Of a DNA stretch of 64,000 bases, positions 8,870 through 17,188 are shown piece by piece. A program made the translations under genes and the position numbers. The stretch covers positions 1-64,000 of the forward strand of contig JANXSF010000063.1 in NCBI GenBank assembly GCA_025352795.1, written 5' to 3'. The first letter of the stretch is position 1; each line of letters begins with the position of its first letter. A model generated the notes under the pieces. It had not been told where the DNA came from, did not search any database, and saw only the letters and a program-made list of their open reading frames with translations. The stretch is from Acidobacteriota bacterium (lineage in GTDB: Bacteria > Acidobacteriota > Terriglobia > Bryobacterales > Bryobacteraceae).

Positions 8870-9400
8870 ATGCAAACAGCCGCGATAGCATTAATAGCAG
8901 AGCCCCCTATTTTGCCCCCCACATCACCACCGTCAGCCACCTTCCAGGATTTCTATCAACTCCACTCGGCAACCGTCTATCGTACGGCGTTGCGAGTCAC
9001 AGGGAAACAAGCTGATGCAGAAGACGTTATGCAAACCGTTTTCATGCGTATTCTCAATTTGTCCGCTCCGCCTGATTTGAAAGACATTTCAGAAAGCTAC
9101 ATGCGTCGTGCGGCAACCAATGCGTCCATTGACATTTTGCGTCAGCGAAATTCGCGCGCTGAATCGCCACTGGATGGTGGGCCAGAGCATCCCGGACCAG
9201 CCAGTAACTTTATCCTGAAAGAAATTCTACGACGCGCCATGGCTCGCTTGAAACCAGACGATGCCGAATTATTTACCCTGCGCAGTGTGGAAGGCCTCTC
9301 CTACGACGAACTGGCGGAACAATTTGGCATTGAACGGGGCACGGTGGCAAGCCGTTTGCATCGCATTCGGGAATCACTTTTGAAGGCATTGAAACGGTAA
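8870..9400 (+). CDS. ECF-family RNA polymerase sigma factor
   Basis: 176 residues from ATG 8870; the open frame upstream passes through the REPIN and is probably not translated. Region 2 (FQDFYQLHSATVYRTALRVT, then DAEDVMQTVFMRIL) and region 4 (RSVEGLSYDELAEQFGIERG, TVASRLHRIRESLLKAL) are both present, so it can bind core polymerase and a -35 element. The anti-sigma gene follows after 18 nt, the usual arrangement for an ECF sigma with its own regulator. Confidence 0.88.
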   Translation: MQTAAIALIAEPPILPPTSPPSATFQDFYQLHSATVYRTALRVTGKQADAEDVMQTVFMRILNLSAPPDLKDISESYMRRAATNASIDILRQRNSRAESPLDGGPEHPGPASNFILKEILRRAMARLKPDDAELFTLRSVEGLSYDELAEQFGIERGTVASRLHRIRESLLKALKR

Positions 9401-9418
9401 GGAAAAGGATCAATCACC

Positions 9419-11809
9419 ATGAACGAAGAACAATTTGACAACACTTTAGATGAGATCCGCCAACAGGATGTGACGCCGCTGGAACTGGCTGCTGCCCAGC
9501 AACGAGTTTGGGAAAAGATTTCTGTACCCGTGTTGTGCCAGGAATTTCGGGCGCAGTTTGTGGCCTATCGCGATGGCCAACTAACTTCCCAAAAACAGAT
9601 GTTGATGCAGGACCATTTGACACGGTGCGTAGATTGCCGCCGTGCTTTTGCTGATTTCGAAGGCCGCAATAACGTAGTCGTCATGCCTGTTGCGCGCCCC
9701 CGCCGATCCTCCGTTCCCTATTGGGCCATTGCTGCAGGGCTGGCCTTAGCAGCCGCTTTGACTACCGGTAAAGATCGCCTGGATACCATGCTTGCTCCCA
9801 GTGGACCACGCGCCACCGTGCAATCTGTTACCGGCGTCGCCTATGGCATGAATGGCAATGGACTGGCCGCAGGCGCGGCTTTGGATGAGGCGCAAGTGAT
9901 TCGCACCGGCGCTGGATCACGAGCCATGTTGCTGTTAACCGATGGCTCCACCGTGGAAGTGAATGAACGAACTGAGCTATTTGTGCGAGCAGCTTGGAGC
10001 GGGGAATCCATCCACCTGGAACGTGGTGACGTGATTGTGCAAGCGGCCAAGCAACGCCGCGGAAAGCTGCGGGTGATCACTCGCGATTCTGTTGCATCGG
10101 TGAAAGGCACAGTCTTCACGGTTTCCACGGGGAACTCCGGTTCCCTGGTTGGTGTGGTGGAAGGGTCGGTGGCGGTGGATCAGGCCAACAGCAATCGTTT
10201 GCTGAAACCTGGCGAACAGACCACCACGAATCCTTCTATGGCCGGAATCACGGTGCAGGAAGCAGTGGCGTGGAGTCCAAATTCAGAAAAGTATTTCACA
10301 TTGCTTGCGGAACTGGCAGCGATTGAAAAGAAGCTGCCTGCCGCAGCTGCGCGCACGGAGCCTCGGTTGTTGAACGCCTTGCCGCTGGATGCTGTAATCT
10401 ATGGTGCCGTGCCGAACCTGGGTCCAACCATTAATCAGGCCGTAACCATGATTGAGCAACGCTCCACGGAGAGTGCGGTATTAAAGGAATGGTGGCAGTC
10501 AGCCGGCGCGACGGAGATCAAGGATCTGGTTAGCCGGGTGAAGGTCTTGTATCCGTTGCTGGGTGATGAGATTGTTTTTGTGCTGCTTCGACCCAGTGGC
10601 ACTTCTGAACTGCCAGCCCTTATGGCGGAAGTGAAGGGTGGCCAGCAGGCGGCGGTGAAACTGGCGATAGACAAACTGACGTCAGGCACCGTGTTCTATC
10701 AATTTGCTGGGAGTTTATTGGTTGTATCCGATACTCAGGTGCATCTCACCACCGTTGTGGGTCAACTTGGTAAAGGTGCTGCTACTGCCTTTGCCGCGGA
10801 GATTGCCAACCATTACAAGCGCGGTGTTTCGTCTCTTTTGGCGGTGAACTTGGCTAGCTTCCAGCAAGGCACCTTCAAGTCAAAGGAGTTGGACTTAGCA
10901 GGCTTCAACAACATGCGTTACTTGTTTGTGGAACAACGGAATCCTGCAAGCGGTGAAGAAAACGAAGCATCGCTGAATTTCGCCGAACCTCGTACCGGGC
11001 CCGCATCCTGGTTGGCCACTCCAGCCGCTGCCGGATCAGCCGAGTATGTTTCCAGTGATGCCTTGTTTGCTATCTCCGCGGGTACTAGAAATCCACGGCA
11101 AATCTTCGATGAAATGGTGTCGATGATGGACCGTCTGGATCCTAATTTCACCAAGAGCTTGCGCGAAGCTGAAGCCAAGACGGGCGTGCAATTCTCAACC
11201 GATTTAGCAGCCGCCTTAGGTACTGATTTCACGTTGGCTGTGGAATCGGCGACTATTCCAATTCCTGGTTGGTTTGCGGCAATGGAAGTGTATCGGCCAG
11301 AGCTGTACAACGCCACGATCAAGAACTTAGTGAACGCATTCAATCGCGAAAACGTTGGCAATATGTCACTTACTCTGACTGAGGAAATGGTCAACGGTCG
11401 CACGTGGACTAAATTACAATTAGCCGGTCAGCCATTTAGTTTGAACTGGACTTTTGATCGTGGCTATCTGGTGCAAGGTTCAGATCGCACGCTGGTGCTG
11501 CGGGCCATCAATACTCGAACAAGCGGCTTCCCACTGGTGCGTTCAGCTTTGTATCGTGATCATCTGCCCACCGCATCGGGTTTGCATCAATCTGGATTCG
11601 TATGGGCAAACCTGGGTGGTGTGCTGGCAGATTTTTCAAACATGGCCCCTAATCCAAGCTTGCAAAAACTTATGGCTACTCGCGAACCGGCATTGCTAAC
11701 TTTTACGGGAGAAACGGAACGAATCAGTTCAGCATCTCGTACTCGTTTATCAAGCGTGTTATTCGATATGTTGTTGGTACAATCCAAGCCGGACCTTAAA
11801 AATAAATGA
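9419..11809 (+). CDS. Membrane anti-sigma factor with FecR domain and large C-terminal extension
   Basis: 796 residues. The cytoplasmic N-terminus has a zinc-binding anti-sigma signature, C40...H66-x3-C70-x2-C73 (HLTRCVDC). A single membrane helix at about 101-117 (YWAIAAGLALAAALTTG) is followed by a FecR domain around 150-290 (LTDGSTVEVNERTELFV; DSVASVKGTVFTV). The remaining 500 periplasmic residues resemble DUF3352-type proteins. Ordinary zinc-finger anti-sigmas are about 100-250 residues, so this one combines a sigma inhibitor with a large envelope sensor. It follows the ECF gene and its stop overlaps the ABC ATPase start (ATGA). Confidence 0.8.
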   Translation: MNEEQFDNTLDEIRQQDVTPLELAAAQQRVWEKISVPVLCQEFRAQFVAYRDGQLTSQKQMLMQDHLTRCVDCRRAFADFEGRNNVVVMPVARPRRSSVPYWAIAAGLALAAALTTGKDRLDTMLAPSGPRATVQSVTGVAYGMNGNGLAAGAALDEAQVIRTGAGSRAMLLLTDGSTVEVNERTELFVRAAWSGESIHLERGDVIVQAAKQRRGKLRVITRDSVASVKGTVFTVSTGNSGSLVGVVEGSVAVDQANSNRLLKPGEQTTTNPSMAGITVQEAVAWSPNSEKYFTLLAELAAIEKKLPAAAARTEPRLLNALPLDAVIYGAVPNLGPTINQAVTMIEQRSTESAVLKEWWQSAGATEIKDLVSRVKVLYPLLGDEIVFVLLRPSGTSELPALMAEVKGGQQAAVKLAIDKLTSGTVFYQFAGSLLVVSDTQVHLTTVVGQLGKGAATAFAAEIANHYKRGVSSLLAVNLASFQQGTFKSKELDLAGFNNMRYLFVEQRNPASGEENEASLNFAEPRTGPASWLATPAAAGSAEYVSSDALFAISAGTRNPRQIFDEMVSMMDRLDPNFTKSLREAEAKTGVQFSTDLAAALGTDFTLAVESATIPIPGWFAAMEVYRPELYNATIKNLVNAFNRENVGNMSLTLTEEMVNGRTWTKLQLAGQPFSLNWTFDRGYLVQGSDRTLVLRAINTRTSGFPLVRSALYRDHLPTASGLHQSGFVWANLGGVLADFSNMAPNPSLQKLMATREPALLTFTGETERISSASRTRLSSVLFDMLLVQSKPDLKNK

Positions 11810-12786
11810 CTCCAGTAGTTTCAATTGACAATCTTCACGTGCACTTGGGTCGGCGGGAAATCCTCCAAGGGATCACCTGCCGTCTTGGTGCATCGGGCGT
11901 AGGCAAAGCCATTGGCTTGCTTGGTCCCAACGGGGCGGGGAAGTCCACGCTGATTCAGACGCTGCTGGGCTTTCACAAACCCTCCGCCGGTTCAGCACAG
12001 ATCCTGGGAATGGATTGCCACAAGGAATCGGCAAAGGTGAAAGCCGCCATCGGCTACATGCCGGAAAACGATTCGTTCATCGCTGACATGACCGCCGTTT
12101 CCTTCTTAAGATTGATGGGTGAAATCTCTGGCTTGCCTCCTGCTGCTGCGTTGGAAAAAGCACATGAGACACTGTTCCACGTGGGCTTGGGAGAAGCGCG
12201 CTATCGCACTGTGGGTACTTACTCTCTGGGTATGAAGCAGATGGCTAAGTTAGCGCAAGCTATTATTCATGGACCGCAGTTGGTGATTCTGGATGAACCT
12301 ACCAACGGCCTTGATCCGGCAGCACGCCAACGAATGTTAGTGCTGATTAAGGAAATGAAGGAGCAGCATGGGATGAATGTTCTGCTCTGCTCCCATCTAC
12401 TGCGCGATGTGGAAGAAGTCTGTGATGAGGTGGTGATTCTGAAAGACGGCAAGATTGTTCATCAAGCTGACCTTGAAGCGGAGCGCAGCACCAATCGTCG
12501 TTTTGTTCAATTGGAAGTAACCGGGGATGACCGGGGCTTTGCCGCAGTGTTGCACGAAATTGGTGCCGAAGGTGTTTCTGAAAGCGCTGGTAACTGGCGC
12601 ATTGTACTGCCAAAGGAAATTGAAATCGGCGCGTTATGGCGCATCACTTCCCGTGAGCATTTGCGGATTACCAAGTTGGCTTACCGTCGCGACTCGCTGG
12701 AAGAAATCTTCCTTAAAGCCGTGGGGCATTTGCGTCCCGCACCGCTTGCAACTACCCAGGAGGCACCAGTCCATGGCGGTATTTAG
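11806..12786 (+). CDS. ABC transporter ATP-binding protein
   Basis: 326 residues. Walker A GPNGAGKST, signature YSLGMKQMAKLAQA, Walker B LVILDEPTNGLDP and the switch His in LLCSHLLRD are complete, so it should hydrolyse ATP. The C-terminal 100 residues form the extra domain typical of ABC-2 type ATPases of the CcmA/DrrA kind. It starts inside the stop of the FecR gene and overlaps its permease by 14 nt. Confidence 0.9.
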   Translation: MTPVVSIDNLHVHLGRREILQGITCRLGASGVGKAIGLLGPNGAGKSTLIQTLLGFHKPSAGSAQILGMDCHKESAKVKAAIGYMPENDSFIADMTAVSFLRLMGEISGLPPAAALEKAHETLFHVGLGEARYRTVGTYSLGMKQMAKLAQAIIHGPQLVILDEPTNGLDPAARQRMLVLIKEMKEQHGMNVLLCSHLLRDVEEVCDEVVILKDGKIVHQADLEAERSTNRRFVQLEVTGDDRGFAAVLHEIGAEGVSESAGNWRIVLPKEIEIGALWRITSREHLRITKLAYRRDSLEEIFLKAVGHLRPAPLATTQEAPVHGGI

Positions 12787-13645
12787 ACGAGGGTACGAAC
12801 GTTACAACGGACCACTTACTGGAACGGCTGCCCGTTTGTTAGTGATGCCGCGCTTTGCCTGGGAGCGGATACTTAGTCACCGATTCGTAGTGGTGTTGTT
12901 GATGGCATCCATGTTTTGGCCGCTTGCTTGCATCGCATTCATTTACGTATCGAACCATGCCGATACGTTACTAGGTGCAACTGGCGTTAGTAGCGGATTT
13001 TCTAAGATGCTGGAAATCAACGGCAAATTCTTCAACGTATTCATGTCCGTGCAGGTAGTGTTTGGAATGATTCTGGCAGCAGTAGCAGGCCCCGGTTTAA
13101 TTGCGCCGGACTTAGCAAACAACGGCCTGCCGCTATACTTCGCGCGTCCTCTTTCGCGATGGACTTACGTGCTGTCACGGATGATTGTCCTGTTGGGTTT
13201 GTTATCGCTAGTGACCTTGATTCCAGGGTTACTTGTCTTCGGCATGCAAGTAAGTATGGCAGGCACCACTTGGCTCAGCAATCACTGGTCAATAGGCGGG
13301 GCCATGGTATTTGGCTTCCTGCTTTGGATGGTGATAGTGAGCCTGGTGGCCATCACGTCATCCGCTTATGTGAAGTGGCGGGTAGTGGCCGGGGCATTGG
13401 TGTTGGCCTTCTTTTTTGTAACCGCTGGGGCCGCCACCATCGTAAATCAAGTGCTGCGCGTGCAATGGGGTTCTTTATTCAATCCTGGTTATGCAATCGG
13501 ATTTGTGTGGAGCGCCACGCTTGGCCTGGAACCTCCTGAAGATGGCCCAGGTGTGTATCAATATGTGCTTTCCTTGTCCGTCACCATTGTCATTCTCGGT
13601 GCCATACTCATGCGCAAATTGCGACCAGTTGAGGTGGTCTCATGA
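12773..13645 (+). CDS. ABC-2 type transporter permease
   Basis: 290 residues from ATG 12773, which has a perfect AGGAGG at 12758-12763, 9 nt upstream; the frame is open much further 5' but that part overlaps the ATPase gene. Six or so membrane helices (FVVVLLMASMFWPLACIAFI; MIVLLGLLSLVTLIPGLLVF; VVAGALVLAFFFVTAGAATI). It is the membrane partner of the preceding ATPase; its stop overlaps the next ATPase start (ATGA). Confidence 0.85.
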   Translation: MAVFRRGYERYNGPLTGTAARLLVMPRFAWERILSHRFVVVLLMASMFWPLACIAFIYVSNHADTLLGATGVSSGFSKMLEINGKFFNVFMSVQVVFGMILAAVAGPGLIAPDLANNGLPLYFARPLSRWTYVLSRMIVLLGLLSLVTLIPGLLVFGMQVSMAGTTWLSNHWSIGGAMVFGFLLWMVIVSLVAITSSAYVKWRVVAGALVLAFFFVTAGAATIVNQVLRVQWGSLFNPGYAIGFVWSATLGLEPPEDGPGVYQYVLSLSVTIVILGAILMRKLRPVEVVS

Positions 13646-14574
13646 ACAGCGACGTCATCCTGTTTGAGAACGTCTCAAAATTTTACGGCGAAGTACTGGG
13701 CGTCAATAAGGTCAATTTGCACATTCCATCGGGCATCACCAGCCTGGTTGGTCCCAATGGTTCCGGCAAGACAACGCTGATGAATTTGATGACCGGCCTG
13801 GTGCACCCTGGCAGTGGAAAAATTACGGTTCGCGGCATCTCACCCTTCGCTCCTGAAAAGCTGATGCGCATTATGGGCTACGCCACCCAATACGACGCAG
13901 CACCGCGTGGTGTCACCGGCTATGACTTTGTATTGGCGGGCTTGTTGCTGTATGGCTATGCTCCCGGTGAAGCTGAAAAGCGCGCTTGGAAAGCCATTGA
14001 AACGGTATCATTGACGCAATCCGCCGAACGGAAAGTGGCGGCATATTCGAAGGGCATGCGCCAACGTATCCGACTGGCCCAAGCCATTGCCCATGAACCG
14101 CAAGTGCTGATTCTGGATGAGCCGCTCAATGGGCTTGACCCTTTGGTTCGTGCTGAAACTATCGCCATGTTTCGTAACTACGCATCGGAGGGTCGCCATG
14201 TGATTCTATCGAGCCACGTGCTGCAGGAAGTGGATGTTTTCAGTGATCAGGTGATCCTCATCGCCAACGGCATGATTTTGGCTGAAGGCGAAATCAAGAA
14301 TGTGCGTGAAGAGATTCATGAGCATCCCAGTCAGTTCCTGCTGCATTGTCAGGAACCATCGCGAGTGGCCGCCATGTTGTTTGAAGGTGGTCAAGTTACC
14401 GAAGTGAAACTGGACCCGCAAGGCAGAGGCGTGCTGGTGCTGACCCGGCAGCGCGATGCGTTTGCTGAAGCCATTGAACGAATTGCACTGTCGGGCATTG
14501 AGATTGATGGGGTGATTCCAACCGATGAAAACGTGGATGCCCTGTATGAGTATTTGATTGGAGGTGGCCGATGA
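13642..14574 (+). CDS. ABC transporter ATP-binding protein (second)
   Basis: 310 residues. Walker A GPNGSGKTT, signature YSKGMRQRIRLAQA, Walker B VLILDEPLNGLDP and His-switch LSSHVLQEV are intact. C-terminal extension as in ABC-2 exporters. Overlaps both neighbours by 4 nt, so strictly coupled to the second permease. The operon therefore encodes two ATPase/permease pairs that may work as separate exporters or as one heterotetramer. Confidence 0.9.
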   Translation: MNSDVILFENVSKFYGEVLGVNKVNLHIPSGITSLVGPNGSGKTTLMNLMTGLVHPGSGKITVRGISPFAPEKLMRIMGYATQYDAAPRGVTGYDFVLAGLLLYGYAPGEAEKRAWKAIETVSLTQSAERKVAAYSKGMRQRIRLAQAIAHEPQVLILDEPLNGLDPLVRAETIAMFRNYASEGRHVILSSHVLQEVDVFSDQVILIANGMILAEGEIKNVREEIHEHPSQFLLHCQEPSRVAAMLFEGGQVTEVKLDPQGRGVLVLTRQRDAFAEAIERIALSGIEIDGVIPTDENVDALYEYLIGGGR

Positions 14575-15662
14575 GCCCGCTTGCACAAATCTGGACCATC
14601 GCCAAGCTGGAAATTGGCCGCGCGTTTTTCTCACGAAGAGCATTGTGGGTCTACTTACTGGCCCTGTTTCCCGCAGTGATTTTCATCGGTCATGGGTTGG
14701 ACGCCAAAATCAAGCGCGACCGTTGGACGGGACGCAGTATTGCATCCCCAGTTGCCATCGACAGCCTCTCCCCCGGAATGTCACCCGAGCAGGTCATAGA
14801 GAAAGTAGGTAACCCTCAGGACAATCGGACATGGCAGGGCCGTCACCGAGTTGAGAGTAAAGACAACGACAAAGTGATCATCGAAAAGACCGAAATGCGT
14901 TCCATGTTCTACTTCGATGGCACGCGACGCAATGACTTACGATTTGAAAATGGCAAGCTGAATCGCATCAGTAAGAATCAGTTCGTTTCATTTGAAGAGG
15001 ATCGCAAAGTATACGCCGCCGTTTTTCAATACTTCTACCTGCGCCTGGCCATCTTCTTTGGATGCCTGGGCATCTTCATCAATTTGTTTCGCGGAGAGAT
15101 GCTGGATAAGTCACTGCACTTCTGGTTTCTGGCACCTGTGCGTCGCGACGTATTGCTGCTTGGTAAATACTGTGCCGGATTAATTGCCGCCAGTGTGATC
15201 TTCGGCAGCGGGGCACTCATTAGCTTTTGTGCGATGGTCGGATTCCAGGATCCAACGCAAATTCAAAGCTATTCACAGGGCGAGGCCGCAATACATTTGG
15301 GCTGGTACGTTCTGTCAGCAGTGCTTGGATGCGTAGGTTACGGCAGCGTTTTCCTGGCAGCCGGATTGTTACTGCGCAACCCAATCATTCCGGCAGTGGT
15401 GGTGCTGTTATGGGAATCCATCAACGGCTTTCTGCCCGACCTGTTACAAAAGCTAAGTGTGCTGCATTACTTACAATCCATTTGTCCGATACCTGCACCA
15501 GTGGATGACAACGTTCCGCCAGTGCTGCGTATGATACTCTCCCCAGCAGCCCCCTCATCGGCATGGGTAGCAATCTTAGGACTGCTTGCTTTCACAGCTC
15601 TGGTGCTTTTTGCAGCAACTCATGCAATCCGTCGTCTGGAAATCAACTACGGCACCGAGTGA
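14571..15662 (+). CDS. ABC-2 type permease with a BamE/SmpA-like periplasmic insert
   Basis: 363 residues. One membrane helix near residues 27-42 is followed by a soluble insert (about 65-132) and then a block of at least five helices from about 155. The insert reads LSPGMSPEQVIEKVGNPQD, then MFYFDGTRRNDLRFENGKL, which is the pattern of the SmpA/OmlA (BamE) fold: 'G(M)s..eV....G.P' followed by a hydrophobic strand pair. Ordinary ABC-2 permeases lack it. Last gene of the sigma operon. Confidence 0.8.
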   Translation: MSPLAQIWTIAKLEIGRAFFSRRALWVYLLALFPAVIFIGHGLDAKIKRDRWTGRSIASPVAIDSLSPGMSPEQVIEKVGNPQDNRTWQGRHRVESKDNDKVIIEKTEMRSMFYFDGTRRNDLRFENGKLNRISKNQFVSFEEDRKVYAAVFQYFYLRLAIFFGCLGIFINLFRGEMLDKSLHFWFLAPVRRDVLLLGKYCAGLIAASVIFGSGALISFCAMVGFQDPTQIQSYSQGEAAIHLGWYVLSAVLGCVGYGSVFLAAGLLLRNPIIPAVVVLLWESINGFLPDLLQKLSVLHYLQSICPIPAPVDDNVPPVLRMILSPAAPSSAWVAILGLLAFTALVLFAATHAIRRLEINYGTE

Positions 15663-15779
15663 GGGAAGCTTTACCAAACATGAACCGCCAGCACTTTCGG
15701 AGGTCCAGAAAAGCCGTCAATGACATCAGTGCCCGAACCCGTCGCGGACTGCAATGTTGGCTGGGTGTGCTTTAAGTGT

Positions 15780-16070
15780 CTACTTAGCTTCCAGCCACTT
15801 AATACTAATCGGGATGGAACGTCCGCAAGCCATAGAATCGGTCATGCCAGAAGATATTTGCGCACAGGCATTGTCCGATGCCGTCCGCAGTGCGCCTTCT
15901 TTATCCGCACCCGACGCCGAACGGCAGGCAGTTCTACCGTCATATGCCATACAAACTTCAACCCGGTATGCAGTCAAACCCCTGGCCGAATAAATCGCCA
16001 AAGCCAACAGCCCCACCATAAAAAGTGCAATCAACCAACCCGTTTTCTTCGTTACTTTGTGATCTGCCAC
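15780..16070 (-). CDS. Small membrane-anchored protein downstream of accA
   Basis: 96 residues. A single N-terminal membrane helix (GWLIALFMVGLLALAIYSA) and a short domain outside with four Cys residues (VEVCMAYDGRTACRSASG; DNACAQISSGMTDSMACG), which could form two disulfides. It begins 3 nt after the accA stop on the same strand, so it is co-transcribed with accA. I believe this pair recurs in other acidobacteria but cannot check it here. Function unknown. Confidence 0.65.
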   Translation of the reverse strand: MADHKVTKKTGWLIALFMVGLLALAIYSARGLTAYRVEVCMAYDGRTACRSASGADKEGALRTASDNACAQISSGMTDSMACGRSIPISIKWLEAK

Positions 16071-16073
16071 GGC

Positions 16074-16934
16074 TTAGCCCACTTCCTCAAAAAAGTTGCC
16101 CATCTTACGAAATTTATCGTATCGTTGGTCAACCAATTGTTTGGCTGTCCAGGAACTCATCCCGTCCAAAGACTTCTTAATCGCATCGGAAAGATAGGTA
16201 GCGGAAAGATCAAAATCGTTGTGCGCTCCACCAGGGGGCTCAGCGATAATGCCATCGATCAAGCCCAGTTCCAACAAGTCTGGAGCAGTAAGTCGCAGTG
16301 CCGCTGCCGCCAATTCTGCTTTGCCCGAATCCCGCCAAATAATGGCCGCACAACTTTCCGGGCTGATCACACTGTAAACCGTGTTCTCCATCATGTAAAC
16401 GCGATTCGCAACACCCATGGCCAGCGCCCCGCCACTGCCCCCTTCCCCGATAATGACACTGATTACCGGAACCGGCAGACGAGCCATTTCACGCAAACTA
16501 ATCGCAATCGCTTCCGCCTGACCCCGCTCTTCCGCATCCAGTCCCGGATAGGCACCAGGCGTATCGAGAAGACAAATAATAGGACGCTTGAACTTCGCCG
16601 CTAGGTTCATCACCCGCATTGATTTGCGGTAGCCTTCCGGCTTCGGCATACCGAAATTACGGTGGAGTTTTTGCTTTGTATCGCGACCCTTTTCCTGACC
16701 AAGTGCCATTACTGGCTGGCCATTGAAAAAGCCCATGCCGCAAACAATCGCCGGATCGTCGCCAAAAAATCGGTCCCCATGAATCTCACTGAATCCTGTG
16801 AAAAGTCGTTGGAAATAATCCAGGGTATGGGGTCGCTTCGCATGGCGAGCCAATTGAACCCTTTCCCAAGCTGGATCTTTGCGAGGAACCGCAACATCCA
16901 TGCCTAAAGGGTATCCTTCCGGTGAGTCTTGCAT
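16074..16934 (-). CDS. accA: Acetyl-CoA carboxylase carboxyltransferase subunit alpha
   Basis: 286 residues, slightly shorter than the usual ~317 because the N-terminal coiled region is reduced. It transfers the carboxyl group from biotin to acetyl-CoA together with AccD, making malonyl-CoA for fatty acid synthesis. Family motifs are clear: WERVQLARHAKRPHTLDY, IHGDRFFGDDPAIVCG, FGMPKPEGYRKSMRVM, FIDTPGAYPG-type segment LLDTPGAYPG, IGEGGSGGALA and YSVISPESCA. accD and the biotin subunits are not in the window. The start at 16934 (MQDSPEGYPL) leaves little room for a longer N-terminus. Confidence 0.93.
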   Translation of the reverse strand: MQDSPEGYPLGMDVAVPRKDPAWERVQLARHAKRPHTLDYFQRLFTGFSEIHGDRFFGDDPAIVCGMGFFNGQPVMALGQEKGRDTKQKLHRNFGMPKPEGYRKSMRVMNLAAKFKRPIICLLDTPGAYPGLDAEERGQAEAIAISLREMARLPVPVISVIIGEGGSGGALAMGVANRVYMMENTVYSVISPESCAAIIWRDSGKAELAAAALRLTAPDLLELGLIDGIIAEPPGGAHNDFDLSATYLSDAIKKSLDGMSSWTAKQLVDQRYDKFRKMGNFFEEVG

Positions 16935-16955
16935 TACTCTTTAGTCTACTTTGTT

Positions 16956-17179
16956 TTAGGGCGCAGACCAGTGCAGTAATGCCGCATAGTATTCCCGCAT
17001 CCCTGTAGAATCTCCAATCTTTGTTGGGATAACTGGTGGTTGAAAAACCGCTCCCTCGCGGTCACGGCTCTGTAGAATAAGTATGCTACCGAGCCGTGAC
17101 CGCGAGGGAGCGGTTTTTCAAAGTCCTGATACGCTTCGTTCCAACACTTGAAGCTGTCCGATTGCGGTCCGCGCCCTAA
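16956..17179. repeat. Palindromic repeat element with terminal inverted repeats (copy 1)
   Basis: A 224-bp element between the peroxidase and accA. At its ends TTAGGGCGCAGACC (16956-16969) and GGTCCGCGCCCTAA (17166-17179) are inverted repeats with one mismatch. Its centre holds a perfect 31-bp inverted repeat, 17040-17070 against 17091-17121, with a 20-nt loop; in RNA this would be a very strong hairpin. The inner part (16987-17167) recurs at 54443-54626. No ORF inside, so a non-autonomous (MITE- or REP-like) element. Confidence 0.75.
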
Positions 17180-17188
17180 CCGACTACA

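Noticed and set aside
15720-16604. 294-codon plus-strand ORF opposite accA
   Set aside because: It is antisense to a clear accA, rich in unusual residues and matches no protein pattern; a shadow of accA codon bias.
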